64,000 nucleotides of DNA from an uncultured Roseobacter sp. (GCF_947496515.1 NZ_CANMDB010000012.1:29934-93933); one strand, 5' to 3'; counted from the stretch's first letter, positions 18,962-28,412 are shown. The notes: generated by a model not told the origin, from the letters alone. A program made the numbers and translations.

Positions 18962-19231
18962 ATGATTATCAACCACCCCCTGCTTGGCCCCCGCGACAGC
19001 GCCGAATTCGTCTATCTTGGCGCGGCGGCGCTGATGGACCGGCCTGACCCCGAAACCGCAAGTGCCGAGGACTGGCACGACTATGCCTACCTGCGCGACA
19101 ATCCTGCCGGGCCGCACCGCGAGTTGTGGTTTCACGAAGGCGGCGATCGATCGATCCTGATCGTGACGCGCGACACCACAACGCACGAGATCACAGGCGT
19201 CGAACTGGCCCGCGAGGTGGCATCGAAATGA
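18962..19231 (+). CDS. mgdB: N-methylglutamate dehydrogenase subunit MgdB (SoxD-like)
   Basis: The 89-aa protein starts MIINHPLLGPRDSAEFVYLG and ends RDTTTHEITGVE, as in the small delta subunit of sarcosine oxidase-type complexes. The conserved segment LRDNPAGPHRELWFHEGG is typical; in SoxD similar proteins bind zinc through Cys/His residues, but here the usual Cys are not obvious. The start at 18962 lies ten bases after mgdA, and its stop overlaps the mgdC start (ATGA). An upstream ATG at 18911 would overlap mgdA and is less likely. Confidence 0.85.
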   Translation: MIINHPLLGPRDSAEFVYLGAAALMDRPDPETASAEDWHDYAYLRDNPAGPHRELWFHEGGDRSILIVTRDTTTHEITGVELAREVASK

Positions 19232-22173
19232 CCCAGAAGAATCGCCTGAATGGTGGTCAGATCGACCGCGACACGACCCTCAGCTTTACATTTGATGGCA
19301 AGCATTACAAAGGCCACCCGGGTGACACTCTCGCATCGGCCCTGCTGGCCAACAACGTCCGCCTCATGGGCCGGTCCTTCAAATACCACCGCCCGCGCGG
19401 CCCCCTTACCGCCGGGTCGGAAGAGCCCAATGCCATCGTGGAATTGCGCAGCGGCGCGCGGCAGGAACCCAACACGCGCGCCACCACAGCCGAGCTGTTT
19501 GACGGTCTGTCTGCGACGTCCCAGAACCGCTGGCCAAGCCTTACCTTTGACGCCATGGCCATCAATGACCGGCTGTCGAATTTCCTGACGGCGGGCTTTT
19601 ACTACAAGACATTCATGTGGCCCGCCGCCTTCTGGGAAAAGATATACGAGCCGATCATTCGCAAGGCCGCTGGCCTCGGGTCATTGTCGATGCGCGCCGA
19701 CCCTGACACCTATGACAAGGGGTTTCGCCACTGCGATCTGCTGATCATCGGCGCGGGGCCTGCGGGCCTGAATGCGGCGCTGACGGCGGGCCGGGCGGGC
19801 GCGCAGGTGATCCTTGCGGATGAGGATTTCCGCATGGGCGGGCGGCTCAATGCCGAGACTTATTCGGTCGCCGACATGAGCGGGGCGGATTGGGCCAGAC
19901 AGACCGTGGCCGAACTTGCCACCCTGTCCAATGTCCGCCTGATGCCCCGCACCACGGTAATCGGCGCGTTTGATCATGGCATTTATGGCGCTGTCAAACG
20001 TGTCAGCGACCACCTTGCGACACCCGCCGCAGGCAAACCGCGCCAGATCCTGTGGCGCATCTATGCCAAACAGACGCTGCTCTGTGCCGGGGCGACCGAG
20101 CGTCCCATCGCCTTTGACAACAACGACCGGCCCGGCATCATGCTGGCCGCATCACTGCGCGCCTATGCCACCCGGTGGGCGGCAACCCCGGCGCAGCGTG
20201 TTGCGATTTTTACCAACAATGATGACGGCCACCGCACGGCGCGTGACTTGCAGGCCAAAGGGGTCAAGATCGCTGCGGTGATCGACACCCGGCAAGACGC
20301 GGCGCGCAGCTATGACTACGAGGTTTTGCAAGGAGCGCAAGTGGTGGACACTAAGGGCCGCCTGGGCCTCACGTTCGTGGAAGTAAAGCAAGCCGATGGC
20401 AGCATCCGCACAGTCGAATGCGGCGCGCTTGGCGTGTCGGGCGGGTGGAACCCGAACGTGCACCTGACCTGCCACCAGCGCGGGCGGCCCACTTGGAACG
20501 ACAGCCTAGCCGCCTTTGTTCCGGGCGGCACGTTGCCCCCCGGTATGAGCGTTGCGGGCGCCGCAAATGGCGACTTGTCGACCCACGGCGCCCTCAAATC
20601 CGGCGCGGAGGCCGCGCGCAAGGCGCTTGGCCTCAAGGGGCGCGCCCCCGCTGTGCCGCAAGCCGAAGATGCGCCCGGCACCCAGACCCCGTTCTGGTAT
20701 GTCGAGGGGTGTTCGCGCGCCTGGCTCGATCAGCAGAACGATGTGACGGTCAAGGATGTGAAGCTAAGTCATCAGGAAGGGTTCCGCTCGGTCGAGCATC
20801 TCAAACGCTACACAACGCTTGGCATGGCAACCGATCAGGGCAAGACGTCCAATATCGGCGGGCTTGCGATCATGGCCGAACTTGCGGGCAAGTCGATCCC
20901 CGAAGTCGGCACCACCATCTTTCGTCCGCCCTATACGCCGACGGCCATCGGAGTGCTGGCGGGCCGGATGCGCGGCAAGGAATTTCACCCGACCCGCCTG
21001 ACGCCCTCGCATGTCTGGGCCAAGGAACGCGGCGCGGTCTTTGTCGAGGTCGGCAACTGGCTGCGCGCCCAATGGTTCCCGCTGCCGGGCGAAACGCACT
21101 GGCGCCAATCGGTCGACCGCGAGGTCACGGCGACGCGCGCGTCCGTGGGCGTGTGCGACTGCACGACCCTTGGCAAGATCGACGTGCAAGGTAGCGATGC
21201 GGCCACCTTCCTCAATACGGTCTATTGCAACGGCTTTGCCAAACTGGCGGTGGGCAAGACCCGCTATGGGCTAATGCTGCGCGAGGATGGGATTGCGATG
21301 GATGACGGCACCGCCGCGCGGCTGGCAGAAGATCAGTTCGTGGTGACAACGACCACCGCCAATGCCGGGCGCGTTTATCAACACATGGAATTTGTGCGCC
21401 AATGCCTGATGCCCGAGGCGGATGTGCAACTGATCTCGACCACCGAGGCATGGGCGCAATATGCGGTTGCGGGTCCCAATTCGCGCCGCCTGCTGCAAAA
21501 GATCGTGGACCCGGACCACGACATCTCGAACGAGGGTTTCCCCTTCATGGCGTGCGCCAACATCACCGTGTGCGGGGGACTGCGTGCGCGCCTGTTCCGC
21601 ATCTCTTTCTCGGGCGAGCTGGCGTTTGAAATCGCAGTGCCGTCGCGCTATGGCGACGCACTGATGCGCAGGCTGATGACCGAGGGGGAGGAATTCGACG
21701 TCACCCCATACGGCACCGAAGCCTTGGGTGTTATGCGCATCGAGAAAGGCCACGCGGCGGGCAATGAACTTAACGGCACGACCACCGCGCTGAACCTCGG
21801 CATGGGGCGCATGGTGTCCAAGTCCAAGGACAGCATCGGATCAAAACTGTCCGAACGGCCCGGCCTGAACGAAGCGGACGCGTTGATGCAGGTGGGCCTT
21901 CGCCCTCTGAGTGCCGAGGACAAGGTGACGGCGGGCGGCCATCTGATGAAGGCCAGCGGGCTCGTCGATGCCGCACACGATCAGGGCTATGTCACCTCGG
22001 CGGCCTATTCGCCGACGCTTGGGCGTATGATCGGCTTGGGCTTTCTCAAGGACGGGGGCAACCGGATGGGCGAAACCCTGCGCCTTGTGTCACCTGTGAC
22101 CGATCTGACGGTCGAGGTCGAAGTCGTGTCGGCCCATTTCGTCGACCCGGAAGGAGAACGTGTTCGTGCATGA
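19228..22173 (+). CDS. mgdC: N-methylglutamate dehydrogenase subunit MgdC (SoxA-like)
   Basis: From the ATG in the ATGA overlap with mgdB the protein has 981 residues. The order is: ferredoxin-like N-terminal domain (YKGHPGDTLASALLANNVRLMGRSFKYHRPRG split over two motifs), a dinucleotide-binding domain with IIGAGPAGLNAAL near residue 175, a second nucleotide-binding half (LLCAGATERPIAFDNND), then a GcvT-like folate-binding C-terminal third (YCNGFAKLAVGKTRYGLM; GTEALGVMRIEKGHAAGNEL). This is the alpha-subunit layout of sarcosine oxidase. It should channel the oxidised methyl group to tetrahydrofolate. Confidence 0.88.
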   Translation: MTQKNRLNGGQIDRDTTLSFTFDGKHYKGHPGDTLASALLANNVRLMGRSFKYHRPRGPLTAGSEEPNAIVELRSGARQEPNTRATTAELFDGLSATSQNRWPSLTFDAMAINDRLSNFLTAGFYYKTFMWPAAFWEKIYEPIIRKAAGLGSLSMRADPDTYDKGFRHCDLLIIGAGPAGLNAALTAGRAGAQVILADEDFRMGGRLNAETYSVADMSGADWARQTVAELATLSNVRLMPRTTVIGAFDHGIYGAVKRVSDHLATPAAGKPRQILWRIYAKQTLLCAGATERPIAFDNNDRPGIMLAASLRAYATRWAATPAQRVAIFTNNDDGHRTARDLQAKGVKIAAVIDTRQDAARSYDYEVLQGAQVVDTKGRLGLTFVEVKQADGSIRTVECGALGVSGGWNPNVHLTCHQRGRPTWNDSLAAFVPGGTLPPGMSVAGAANGDLSTHGALKSGAEAARKALGLKGRAPAVPQAEDAPGTQTPFWYVEGCSRAWLDQQNDVTVKDVKLSHQEGFRSVEHLKRYTTLGMATDQGKTSNIGGLAIMAELAGKSIPEVGTTIFRPPYTPTAIGVLAGRMRGKEFHPTRLTPSHVWAKERGAVFVEVGNWLRAQWFPLPGETHWRQSVDREVTATRASVGVCDCTTLGKIDVQGSDAATFLNTVYCNGFAKLAVGKTRYGLMLREDGIAMDDGTAARLAEDQFVVTTTTANAGRVYQHMEFVRQCLMPEADVQLISTTEAWAQYAVAGPNSRRLLQKIVDPDHDISNEGFPFMACANITVCGGLRARLFRISFSGELAFEIAVPSRYGDALMRRLMTEGEEFDVTPYGTEALGVMRIEKGHAAGNELNGTTTALNLGMGRMVSKSKDSIGSKLSERPGLNEADALMQVGLRPLSAEDKVTAGGHLMKASGLVDAAHDQGYVTSAAYSPTLGRMIGLGFLKDGGNRMGETLRLVSPVTDLTVEVEVVSAHFVDPEGERVRA

Positions 22174-22732
22174 TCTGACCCCCATCACGGCCCTTGGCGG
22201 CAGCGCTGCGCGCGTCGACAGCGTAGGCGACGTGACATTGACCGAGGTGCCAGACGTTGCACTTGCATCCGTCGCGGCGCGGCGCCGGCAGGAGGCCGCC
22301 TGTGCGCAGACCCTTGAAAGACTGCTTGGCACCGCTGTGCCGCTACCGGGGTATGCCGCAGAGGGCGCTGAGTATGCCGCGTTCTGGACGGGACCGGACC
22401 AATGGATGCTGAGTGCGGATTTCAACGGCTACGAAGACGTCGCCGCGCGGATCAAAGCCGAGGTGGGCGATAGGGCCTCGGTGACGGAACAGACCGATGC
22501 GTGGGTCTGCTTTGACCTTGTTGGCGGGCGTATCAACGCGGTGCTTGAACTGCTGTGCAATGTCGACCTTACGCGGTTCGAAACCGGGCGGGCGACCCGC
22601 ACCTCAATCCATCATCTGGGCTGCTACGTGATCTCGACGAACGCCGGGCAATCGGTGCGGATCCTTGGCCCGCGCGCCTCTGCCGACTCTTTGCACCACG
22701 CGATCACCACCGCGATGGCATCCGCGCTTTAG
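22166..22732 (+). CDS. mgdD: N-methylglutamate dehydrogenase subunit MgdD (SoxG-like)
   Basis: The GTG at 22166 has AAGGAG ten bases upstream and overlaps the end of mgdC; the GTG at 22160 is too close to that site. The 188-aa protein resembles the gamma subunit of sarcosine oxidase, a GcvT-like fold: WTGPDQWMLSADFNGYEDVA, VTEQTDAWVCFDLVGGRI and a C-terminal HLGCYVIST. It completes the mgdABCD operon and ends tail-to-tail, with a four-base overlap, against the downstream regulator gene. Confidence 0.85.
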   Translation: MHDLTPITALGGSAARVDSVGDVTLTEVPDVALASVAARRRQEAACAQTLERLLGTAVPLPGYAAEGAEYAAFWTGPDQWMLSADFNGYEDVAARIKAEVGDRASVTEQTDAWVCFDLVGGRINAVLELLCNVDLTRFETGRATRTSIHHLGCYVISTNAGQSVRILGPRASADSLHHAITTAMASAL

Positions 22733-23802
22733 GCAGGCGGCAGCGGCACATTTCCCTGCACCCGAAAGGAATTGATCCGCTTGCGGTCCTCTTGCGGGCT
22801 GACACCAAATGCATCGTGGTAATGCGCAACTAGTGGCGTGGGCGATGTGTATCCAACGGCCTGCGCGATGCTTTGCATGTTCTGCTTGGAATAAAGCACC
22901 AGCTGCCGCGCCGCTTTCATCCGCATCCCACGGTAATAGTGGGTCGGGCTTTGCCCCGTCGCCTTTTTAAAGGCGCGTTCCACCTGGCGCGGGGTCACAT
23001 CCACGATGCGCGCCACCTCCGCCACAGAAATCGGATCTTCGATATGGTCGGCGAACAGGGCGGCGGCCTGTGCCACCAGATCGGGCAGGTCGGGCCCGGC
23101 ACCGGGGGACATGGGAATGCGCTGGCGCACCCCGTCACCGCGCATGGTGGGATGCTGGAACCAGCAGGCCACCTCGTGCGCTAAATCGGGGCCAAGCCGG
23201 TCCTCGATCAATTGCAGCGCAAGATCGAAGGCCGACGCCGCCCCGGACACGGTATAGCGGCGGCGATCGCGGGTGATCACATCATCGGTCATGCGGACAT
23301 CGGGAAAGGCGGTGCGAAATGCCGCCTCATAGCACCAGTGGACCGAACAGCTGTGACCCTCCATGACGCCCGCGCGCACCAGAGGAAAGACACCGCCGCT
23401 GATCGCGCCAAGGATGACGCCGTGGCGATCCAGACGGCGCAGCGCCCCATTGCCGTGGTGTGGGTCCTCAAAGGCGCTGGTGGGCGCACCCAGCACGAAC
23501 AGCATGTCCAACCCGTCGGCGTCGGCCAGCGAACCGTCCGGTTCGAACACGACACGGGCGCTCGAGACGATGCGCGCCCCCGTTTCCGACAGCACGTGCC
23601 AGTCAAAGACCGCGCGGTCCGCGATCTCATTGGCTGCGCGCAACGGCTCGATGATCGAGGTCAGACAGGCCATCGGAAAGCCCGGAAAGATCAGAAACCC
23701 GATCTGGGTGATTTTACTGTCGTTCAATTTTTGCGTTCTTTCGGGAAATTTTTCATCTATAATAGCCACGTACAGCCCCGAAACGAAATTGTTTAGGGGC
23801 AC
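22729..23802 (-). CDS. GlxA-type AraC family transcriptional regulator
   Basis: The protein (up to 357 aa from GTG at 23802) has an N-terminal DJ-1/PfpI-like sensor domain (IGFLIFPGFPMACLTSIIEPL; LDMLFVLGAPTSAFED) and a C-terminal double helix-turn-helix (ISVAEVARIVDVTPRQVERAF; MQSIAQAVGYTSPTPLVAHYH). Such GlxA-type proteins regulate betaine, carnitine and methylated-amine genes in proteobacteria. It converges with mgdABCD and is divergent from a cupin regulator 25 bases away. The start is uncertain because no strong ribosome site is visible; GTG at 23769 is an alternative. Confidence 0.75.
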   Translation of the reverse strand: MPLNNFVSGLYVAIIDEKFPERTQKLNDSKITQIGFLIFPGFPMACLTSIIEPLRAANEIADRAVFDWHVLSETGARIVSSARVVFEPDGSLADADGLDMLFVLGAPTSAFEDPHHGNGALRRLDRHGVILGAISGGVFPLVRAGVMEGHSCSVHWCYEAAFRTAFPDVRMTDDVITRDRRRYTVSGAASAFDLALQLIEDRLGPDLAHEVACWFQHPTMRGDGVRQRIPMSPGAGPDLPDLVAQAAALFADHIEDPISVAEVARIVDVTPRQVERAFKKATGQSPTHYYRGMRMKAARQLVLYSKQNMQSIAQAVGYTSPTPLVAHYHDAFGVSPQEDRKRINSFRVQGNVPLPPA

Positions 23803-23826
23803 AAAGCGACCTAGAAAGCGGACGTC

Positions 23827-24483
23827 GTGAACTTAGAAAAACTTGACGCGGACATGGTCAGCAAACTCACTCAGGACCCGCACAGCACACGGGACGGCGA
23901 GCGCGAAAAGGTGCTTGAGGTGGCGATCGGGCGCGAAGTGCGCGCCTTTCGTCGCCAGCAGGAAATCACCGTGGCCGAGCTGTCGCAGATCACCGGCCTG
24001 TCCATCGGGATGCTGTCCAAGATCGAGAACGGCAATACCTCGCCTTCGCTGACAACCCTGCAATTGCTGGCCAACGCACTGTCCGTCCCGCTGACCAGCT
24101 TTTTCCGCCGGTTCGAAGAAAGCCGACAGGCAGTGCACACTAAATCGGGCGAAGGCGTGTCCATCGACCGCGAAGGCACGCGTGCCCATCAACAATACAA
24201 CCTTCTCGGTCATATCGGATCGAATGCGTCCGGCGTGATTGTCGAACCCTACCTGATCACCCTGACGGCTGAGTCAGATGTATTCCCGACCTTCCAGCAT
24301 GGCGGGATTGAGACGATCTATATGCTTGAGGGCGAGGTGGATTACCGCCACGGCGACGATGTCTATGCGCTCAAGGCCGGGGATACGCTGTTCTTTGACG
24401 CGGACGCGCCGCACGGACCCGAAAAGCTGGTGTCGCTGCCCGCGCGCTATTTGTCCGTCATCAGCTATCCGCAGAACACCTGA
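23827..24483 (+). CDS. XRE-family regulator with C-terminal cupin sensor
   Basis: The 218-aa protein begins at a GTG. An XRE helix-turn-helix spans about residues 35-90 (ITVAELSQITGLSIGMLSKIENG). A cupin beta-barrel follows (FQHGGIETIYMLEGEVDYRHGD; LKAGDTLFFDADAPHGPEK) with the His/Glu pattern of metal- or ligand-binding cupins. It sits between the mgd/tmo and dmm operons, stop to stop with dmmC. A role as ligand-responsive regulator of one of these operons is inferred from position. Confidence 0.8.
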   Translation: MNLEKLDADMVSKLTQDPHSTRDGEREKVLEVAIGREVRAFRRQQEITVAELSQITGLSIGMLSKIENGNTSPSLTTLQLLANALSVPLTSFFRRFEESRQAVHTKSGEGVSIDREGTRAHQQYNLLGHIGSNASGVIVEPYLITLTAESDVFPTFQHGGIETIYMLEGEVDYRHGDDVYALKAGDTLFFDADAPHGPEKLVSLPARYLSVISYPQNT

Positions 24484-25551
24484 TCACTTCGCTAGCGGGG
24501 GCTCGGTGTCCAGATCCGGCCAGACGCCAGGCGATGTGGGCAGGCCATCATCAAATTCCGACAGGTAGTCGAGCATCATCGGCCGGTTGTCGATAAACCC
24601 CTTGTAGGTCGCCAGTTCGTCCGGCAGGTCGCGCACCACGCGGTGCAGGCGGCGGCCCCATTTGGGCATCGTCATCAGATCCTGAAAGCTGCACAGGTAG
24701 CAGCGGATCGGGAACACCAGCCCGTTCGAGCGGGGCAGGCGGAAGAAGGTCTGCAATTCGACCCGCAGATGCTGTTTCGCGCCAATGTTCTCGGGTGTCA
24801 GCGTGGTCTTCTGGATGCCCCATTTGTGGTAGTTTTCCGGGCTCGTATCCAGCAGTGGATTGACTGTCATCGTCCAGTTGAGCCGTCGCGCGGGCGCTCC
24901 TTGCTGGATGTTCAGCAGGAATTTCAGAGCGCGGACAAAGATGCCCTTTTCATGGGCCAACGGCACCGGCGCGTGCCATTCGAAAAAGTTCATGCCGATG
25001 TCGAAATCAAGGCTCCAGTCGGCTTGGGTCGTCACCATGCCTGCGTCCATCCACAGGTTGTTGTCCCGTTGATCCAGAACACAGAAATCGCCTTGGGTCT
25101 GGCGCGTGATGTATTCCATCGGACTATAGGGCAGGGTGGTGTCGTCCAGAAAGGTGAACGTGTCGTCAATGCCAAGGGGCTTGTTCACCCACCGCCATTT
25201 ATCGCCATCGCGGTGCAGTTCGAACAGGTCCGGGTAGTCCTCGGATTTGCTGACCATGATCAACTCCAGCAGGTCCCACCCCGCCAGCGTCATGTGGGGC
25301 AGCGACTGGCAGCGCAGCGGATCATCCGCCAGCACCATCGCCCGGTCCCGCATTTCGGACACGTAATGTTCATCCACATCGAACCGCTTTTCATAGACCG
25401 ACCCCTCGGGCCCGCCGCGATGCTGTTCCATGTTGACCGCATACATGTAGCTGTCTTCGTGAAACGGGAAGGGAAAACGTTTGATCGCCCAATCGGAGTT
25501 GCGGAACGAATAGTCGTCGCGAAAGGTCTCGTCGTTGAATTGAATGGTCAT
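24484..25551 (-). CDS. dmmC: Dimethylamine monooxygenase subunit DmmC (DUF3445, haem oxygenase subunit)
   Basis: The 355-aa protein belongs by eye to the DUF3445 / haem-dependent oxidative N-demethylase alpha-subunit family: KRFPFPFHEDSYMYAVN, DGDKWRWVNKPLGID, FEWHAPVPLAHEKGIFVRAL and LPRSNGLVFPIRCYLCSFQD. In this family a PAS-like fold binds haem and demethylates secondary amines. Its start overlaps the stop of dmmB by four bases. The operon order D-A-B-C matches the published name dmmDABC of roseobacters; the subunit lettering is from memory. DMA to methylamine plus formaldehyde is the expected reaction. Confidence 0.8.
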   Translation of the reverse strand: MTIQFNDETFRDDYSFRNSDWAIKRFPFPFHEDSYMYAVNMEQHRGGPEGSVYEKRFDVDEHYVSEMRDRAMVLADDPLRCQSLPHMTLAGWDLLELIMVSKSEDYPDLFELHRDGDKWRWVNKPLGIDDTFTFLDDTTLPYSPMEYITRQTQGDFCVLDQRDNNLWMDAGMVTTQADWSLDFDIGMNFFEWHAPVPLAHEKGIFVRALKFLLNIQQGAPARRLNWTMTVNPLLDTSPENYHKWGIQKTTLTPENIGAKQHLRVELQTFFRLPRSNGLVFPIRCYLCSFQDLMTMPKWGRRLHRVVRDLPDELATYKGFIDNRPMMLDYLSEFDDGLPTSPGVWPDLDTEPPLAK

Positions 25552-26531
25552 CGTTCAAGCTCCAGTGTCCCGATAAAGCGGCTGACGCAGGGCATGATCT
25601 TGGTGCCTGCCGCGTGCTGGTCATCCTCCAGCCAGTGATCGCAGTGGATGAAGGTGCCGTCGGCGCGCGCCACATCCGTCTCGCATTGTCCGCACGATCC
25701 GCCACGGCACAGGAAGGGGGCCTCGACCCCGGCCCGCTCAATCGCTTCCAGCAGGCTTTCGTGTTCGCCCACGGTGATGGTTTTGTCCGACTTGCACAGG
25801 CGCACCTCGAACGGCACGCCGGGGGCGGGGGCCAGAAATTCCTCGGAATGGACATGGGCGTCGGGCCAGCCTGCCGCGTCTGCGGTGGCATGCACCCAGT
25901 CAATCATGCCTTTGGGACCACACACATAGGCGTGCGTGCCAAGGCGTTGGCCGTCCAGCAGCCCCTCAAGGTCGATCAACTGGTTCTGGTCGTCGTAATA
26001 GACATGCACCTTGTTGGGATGTTTGTAGGTCAGCTGGTCCACATAAGTCCCGAGGCTGTCGGTCCGGCACGCATAGTGCAATTCCCACGCCCCGCCCATC
26101 CGCTCAAGCTGCGCAATCATCGACATGAATGGCGTAATCCCGATGCCGCCCGCGAAAAACAGATGTTTGCGGGCGCGCAGATCAAGCGAGAAGAGGTTGA
26201 CGGGATAGGTGATCGTTATCTCGTCGCCCACCGCCACATTGCGGTGCATAAACAGCGACCCGCCCCGGCCTTCGTCATCGCGGCGTACGGAAATGGCATA
26301 GGTCGACAGGTCGGCAGGGTCCGACATCAGCGAATAGGGGTTGAGGCGCGAGCGGTCCCCATCCTGCATCGTCACGACGGTGTGGGCGCCCCCTGAAAAG
26401 GGTGGGAACAGCGCACCATCGCGGCGCTGAAATTCGAACCGGGTGACTAAGTCGTTCAGCGGCACGACGGCGGATACGACCACTTCGATCTTCTCGGCAC
26501 CGGGTTTGGCTTTTTGCGGGGCGGCACTCAT
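25548..26531 (-). CDS. dmmB: Dimethylamine monooxygenase reductase subunit DmmB
   Basis: The 327-aa protein is a PDR/VanB-type reductase. The flavin-binding beta-barrel comes first (FSGGAHTVVTM; RLNPYSLMSDP), then an NAD(P)-binding domain (KHLFFAGGIGITPFMSMI; HAYVCGPKGM) and a C-terminal plant-type [2Fe-2S] domain with Cys275, Cys280, Cys283 and Cys315 in FLCRGGSCGQCETDV and IMPCVSRF. It passes electrons from NAD(P)H to the haem subunit DmmC. Four-base overlaps join it to both dmmA and dmmC, so the three subunits are co-translated. Confidence 0.88.
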   Translation of the reverse strand: MSAAPQKAKPGAEKIEVVVSAVVPLNDLVTRFEFQRRDGALFPPFSGGAHTVVTMQDGDRSRLNPYSLMSDPADLSTYAISVRRDDEGRGGSLFMHRNVAVGDEITITYPVNLFSLDLRARKHLFFAGGIGITPFMSMIAQLERMGGAWELHYACRTDSLGTYVDQLTYKHPNKVHVYYDDQNQLIDLEGLLDGQRLGTHAYVCGPKGMIDWVHATADAAGWPDAHVHSEEFLAPAPGVPFEVRLCKSDKTITVGEHESLLEAIERAGVEAPFLCRGGSCGQCETDVARADGTFIHCDHWLEDDQHAAGTKIMPCVSRFIGTLELER

Positions 26532-27124
26532 TCGTAGATCCCCTTTGGTGCGGGCACATTCCCTGGGTCCTCGGCGTCAATGCACACGCCCTGATAGGCG
26601 GCCAGACGACGCGAATAGTGATCGCGCACAAACAGGTTCAGCCCGCAATGGCTGCATTGAAACGGGTCGGTTTCCACGTCTTCGGTGATGCCCTTGCAAT
26701 GCACGCATTGCATCCGGCGCGCGACCGATCCGCGATGTTCGGTCTGGATCGCGGTGTGGGGGATGCCCGCCATCATCGCCTCGTTCTGGGCCTGCCCGAT
26801 CAGGCCCTCGGTTCCGGTCAGATAGACCTGCAAGCCCATATGCGCGTCCTGCAAAACCCGGCGGATGCGGGACACGGACGCGGCATAGCTTGGCCCTTCA
26901 TAGAACTGGGCGGGGTTCAGCGCGCGCAGATCGTCGGTGAACGCAGCGCCGCGCGGGATGTAGATGACGTGGGTTGTCGCCATCAGATCGGGGGTGGCAA
27001 TCCCTAGGATCGCCTCGGCCCCTTTGGCATCCGCAATCATCAGATGCGCTTTGCCCGGTCGCGCCTCAAGCGTGCCGTAGACCGGGCGGCTTTTGATCGA
27101 CGGGGGAAATTCGAATTTCGACAT
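26528..27124 (-). CDS. dmmA: Dimethylamine monooxygenase subunit DmmA (C-terminal zinc-ribbon)
   Basis: The 198-aa protein has a nucleotide-fold-like N-terminal part (LTGTEGLIGQAQNEAMMAG) and a C-terminal ribbon with CVHC at residues 140-143 and CSHC at 157-160 followed by LNLFVRDHYSRRL. The four cysteines should bind zinc or iron, as in DmmA-like proteins. It is the first of the overlapping dmmABC genes and lies 59 bases downstream of dmmD, behind a strong hairpin. Its precise job in the oxygenase is not known to me. Confidence 0.8.
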   Translation of the reverse strand: MSKFEFPPSIKSRPVYGTLEARPGKAHLMIADAKGAEAILGIATPDLMATTHVIYIPRGAAFTDDLRALNPAQFYEGPSYAASVSRIRRVLQDAHMGLQVYLTGTEGLIGQAQNEAMMAGIPHTAIQTEHRGSVARRMQCVHCKGITEDVETDPFQCSHCGLNLFVRDHYSRRLAAYQGVCIDAEDPGNVPAPKGIYE

Positions 27125-27144
27125 ACCTGTCCTCGTCTCGTGAA

Positions 27145-27175
27145 AAGGGCGCGCGGAATGACCCCGCGCGCCCTT
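27145..27175 (-). terminator. 12-bp perfect hairpin between dmmD and dmmA
   Basis: AAGGGCGCGCGG pairs perfectly with CCGCGCGCCCTT across a 7-base loop in the 59-base spacer. There is no T-tract, so it may be a partial terminator or an RNA-stability element that sets dmmD and dmmABC levels apart. Confidence 0.55.
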
Positions 27176-27183
27176 GAAAGATA

Positions 27184-28335
27184 TTAGCCCTTGGCGGTGC
27201 GCACGGACTTGTCCTTGTCGTAAAACGGCATCTCTTCGGCGGTGGCGGCCAGTTCCGTGCCATCGGGCTGCACCACCGTCAGCTTGGTGCCAGGCGTGGC
27301 GACGGACGGGTCAAGCCGCGCAATCGCAACCGAATAGCCGTTCAACTCCGAAGACAGACCATACGTGATGACGCCGACGTCCTTGCCGTCGTGGTGCACG
27401 CGGGCGAACATTTCCATCTGGTCCATGGCGTCGCCTTCCAGCTTCACCCCGTAGATCTTGAACCGCTCCTTGCCCTTCATGGCATAGTGGTTTTCGGCCC
27501 CGATAAAGCCGACCTTGCCGGGCGAGACGGTGAAATCCAGCCCCAGTTCCCACAGGCTGTCACCCGCAGGCGCGCCATCCTCGAACGGGAAGGTTTCGGA
27601 GTTGTCGCCGGGATAGAACAGCAGATAGCTTTCGATGCGCAGCATATCGAGGGTGCTGAACTGCGTGGGGCGCACATCGTCACCGCCGGTTTCAAGCACG
27701 TTGTCCCAGATGTGCACCGCATCCTTGGCGCGGCAGAAAATCTCGTACCCGCGCTCGCCCGTGTAGCCGGTGCGCGAGATCATCACGTCGCGGCCAAAAA
27801 GCCGCCCTTGCCAGATGCCGAAATATGCCAGATCACGGATGCCGGGGATTTCCTTGGCAAGGATATCGACCGCTTTGGGCCCCTGCAGCGACATGTCGTG
27901 CAGGTCGTCGTCCATGATCACCGAACAATTCTTGGCGGCGGCCACGGTCGTCAACTGCTCCATGCCGATGCCGGTGCCATGCACGACCAGCCATGAATTG
28001 ACGGCGATGTGGTAGATCACGCAGTCGTCCACGAACAGCCCGCGATCATCGAGCATACAGGCATAGACGGCGCGGCCCGGTGCGATCTTTTCGACGTTGC
28101 GGGTTGTGACCCGGTCGATCACATAGGCGGCGTCCTCGCCCACCACATGCACCTTCTTGAGGCCCGACACATCCATCAGGCCCGCCTTGGTGCGGATCGC
28201 CTCATAGTCGGCCTTGGCGCGCTCGGGCGTGTCGTCATAGAACCACGCGGTGCCCATGCCATTCCAGTCTTCCAACTCTCCGCCGATCTCGGCGTGACGT
28301 CCGGCAAGTGCCGATGTTCTCCATAGAATGGCCAT
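27184..28335 (-). CDS. dmmD: GcvT-family protein DmmD (folate-dependent partner of DMA monooxygenase)
   Basis: The 383-aa protein is a glycine-cleavage T-protein homologue: AGLMDVSGLKKVHVVGEDA near the N-terminus, FGRDVMISRTGYTGERGYEIF in the middle and LDMLRIESYLLFYPGDN with a C-terminal beta domain (FARVHHDGKDVGVITYG). GcvT proteins bind tetrahydrofolate, so it probably captures the formaldehyde from DMA demethylation as methylene-THF. It is first in the dmmDABC operon. The mechanism is inferred from the family and from the delta subunit of known haem-dependent demethylases. Confidence 0.8.
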   Translation of the reverse strand: MAILWRTSALAGRHAEIGGELEDWNGMGTAWFYDDTPERAKADYEAIRTKAGLMDVSGLKKVHVVGEDAAYVIDRVTTRNVEKIAPGRAVYACMLDDRGLFVDDCVIYHIAVNSWLVVHGTGIGMEQLTTVAAAKNCSVIMDDDLHDMSLQGPKAVDILAKEIPGIRDLAYFGIWQGRLFGRDVMISRTGYTGERGYEIFCRAKDAVHIWDNVLETGGDDVRPTQFSTLDMLRIESYLLFYPGDNSETFPFEDGAPAGDSLWELGLDFTVSPGKVGFIGAENHYAMKGKERFKIYGVKLEGDAMDQMEMFARVHHDGKDVGVITYGLSSELNGYSVAIARLDPSVATPGTKLTVVQPDGTELAATAEEMPFYDKDKSVRTAKG

Positions 28336-28412
28336 GGTGGTGTCCCCTGTGCGTTATGAGTCTTGTTTGGGCGTATTGAGCCTCAGCCCATTTTGAAAAG
28401 CAAGAATGCGAT

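Noticed and set aside
17701..22732. Sarcosine oxidase soxBDAG instead of mgdABCD
   Set aside because: Sequence alone cannot exclude it, but gmaS, mgsABC, tmm, tdm and dmm in the same cluster favour N-methylglutamate dehydrogenase.
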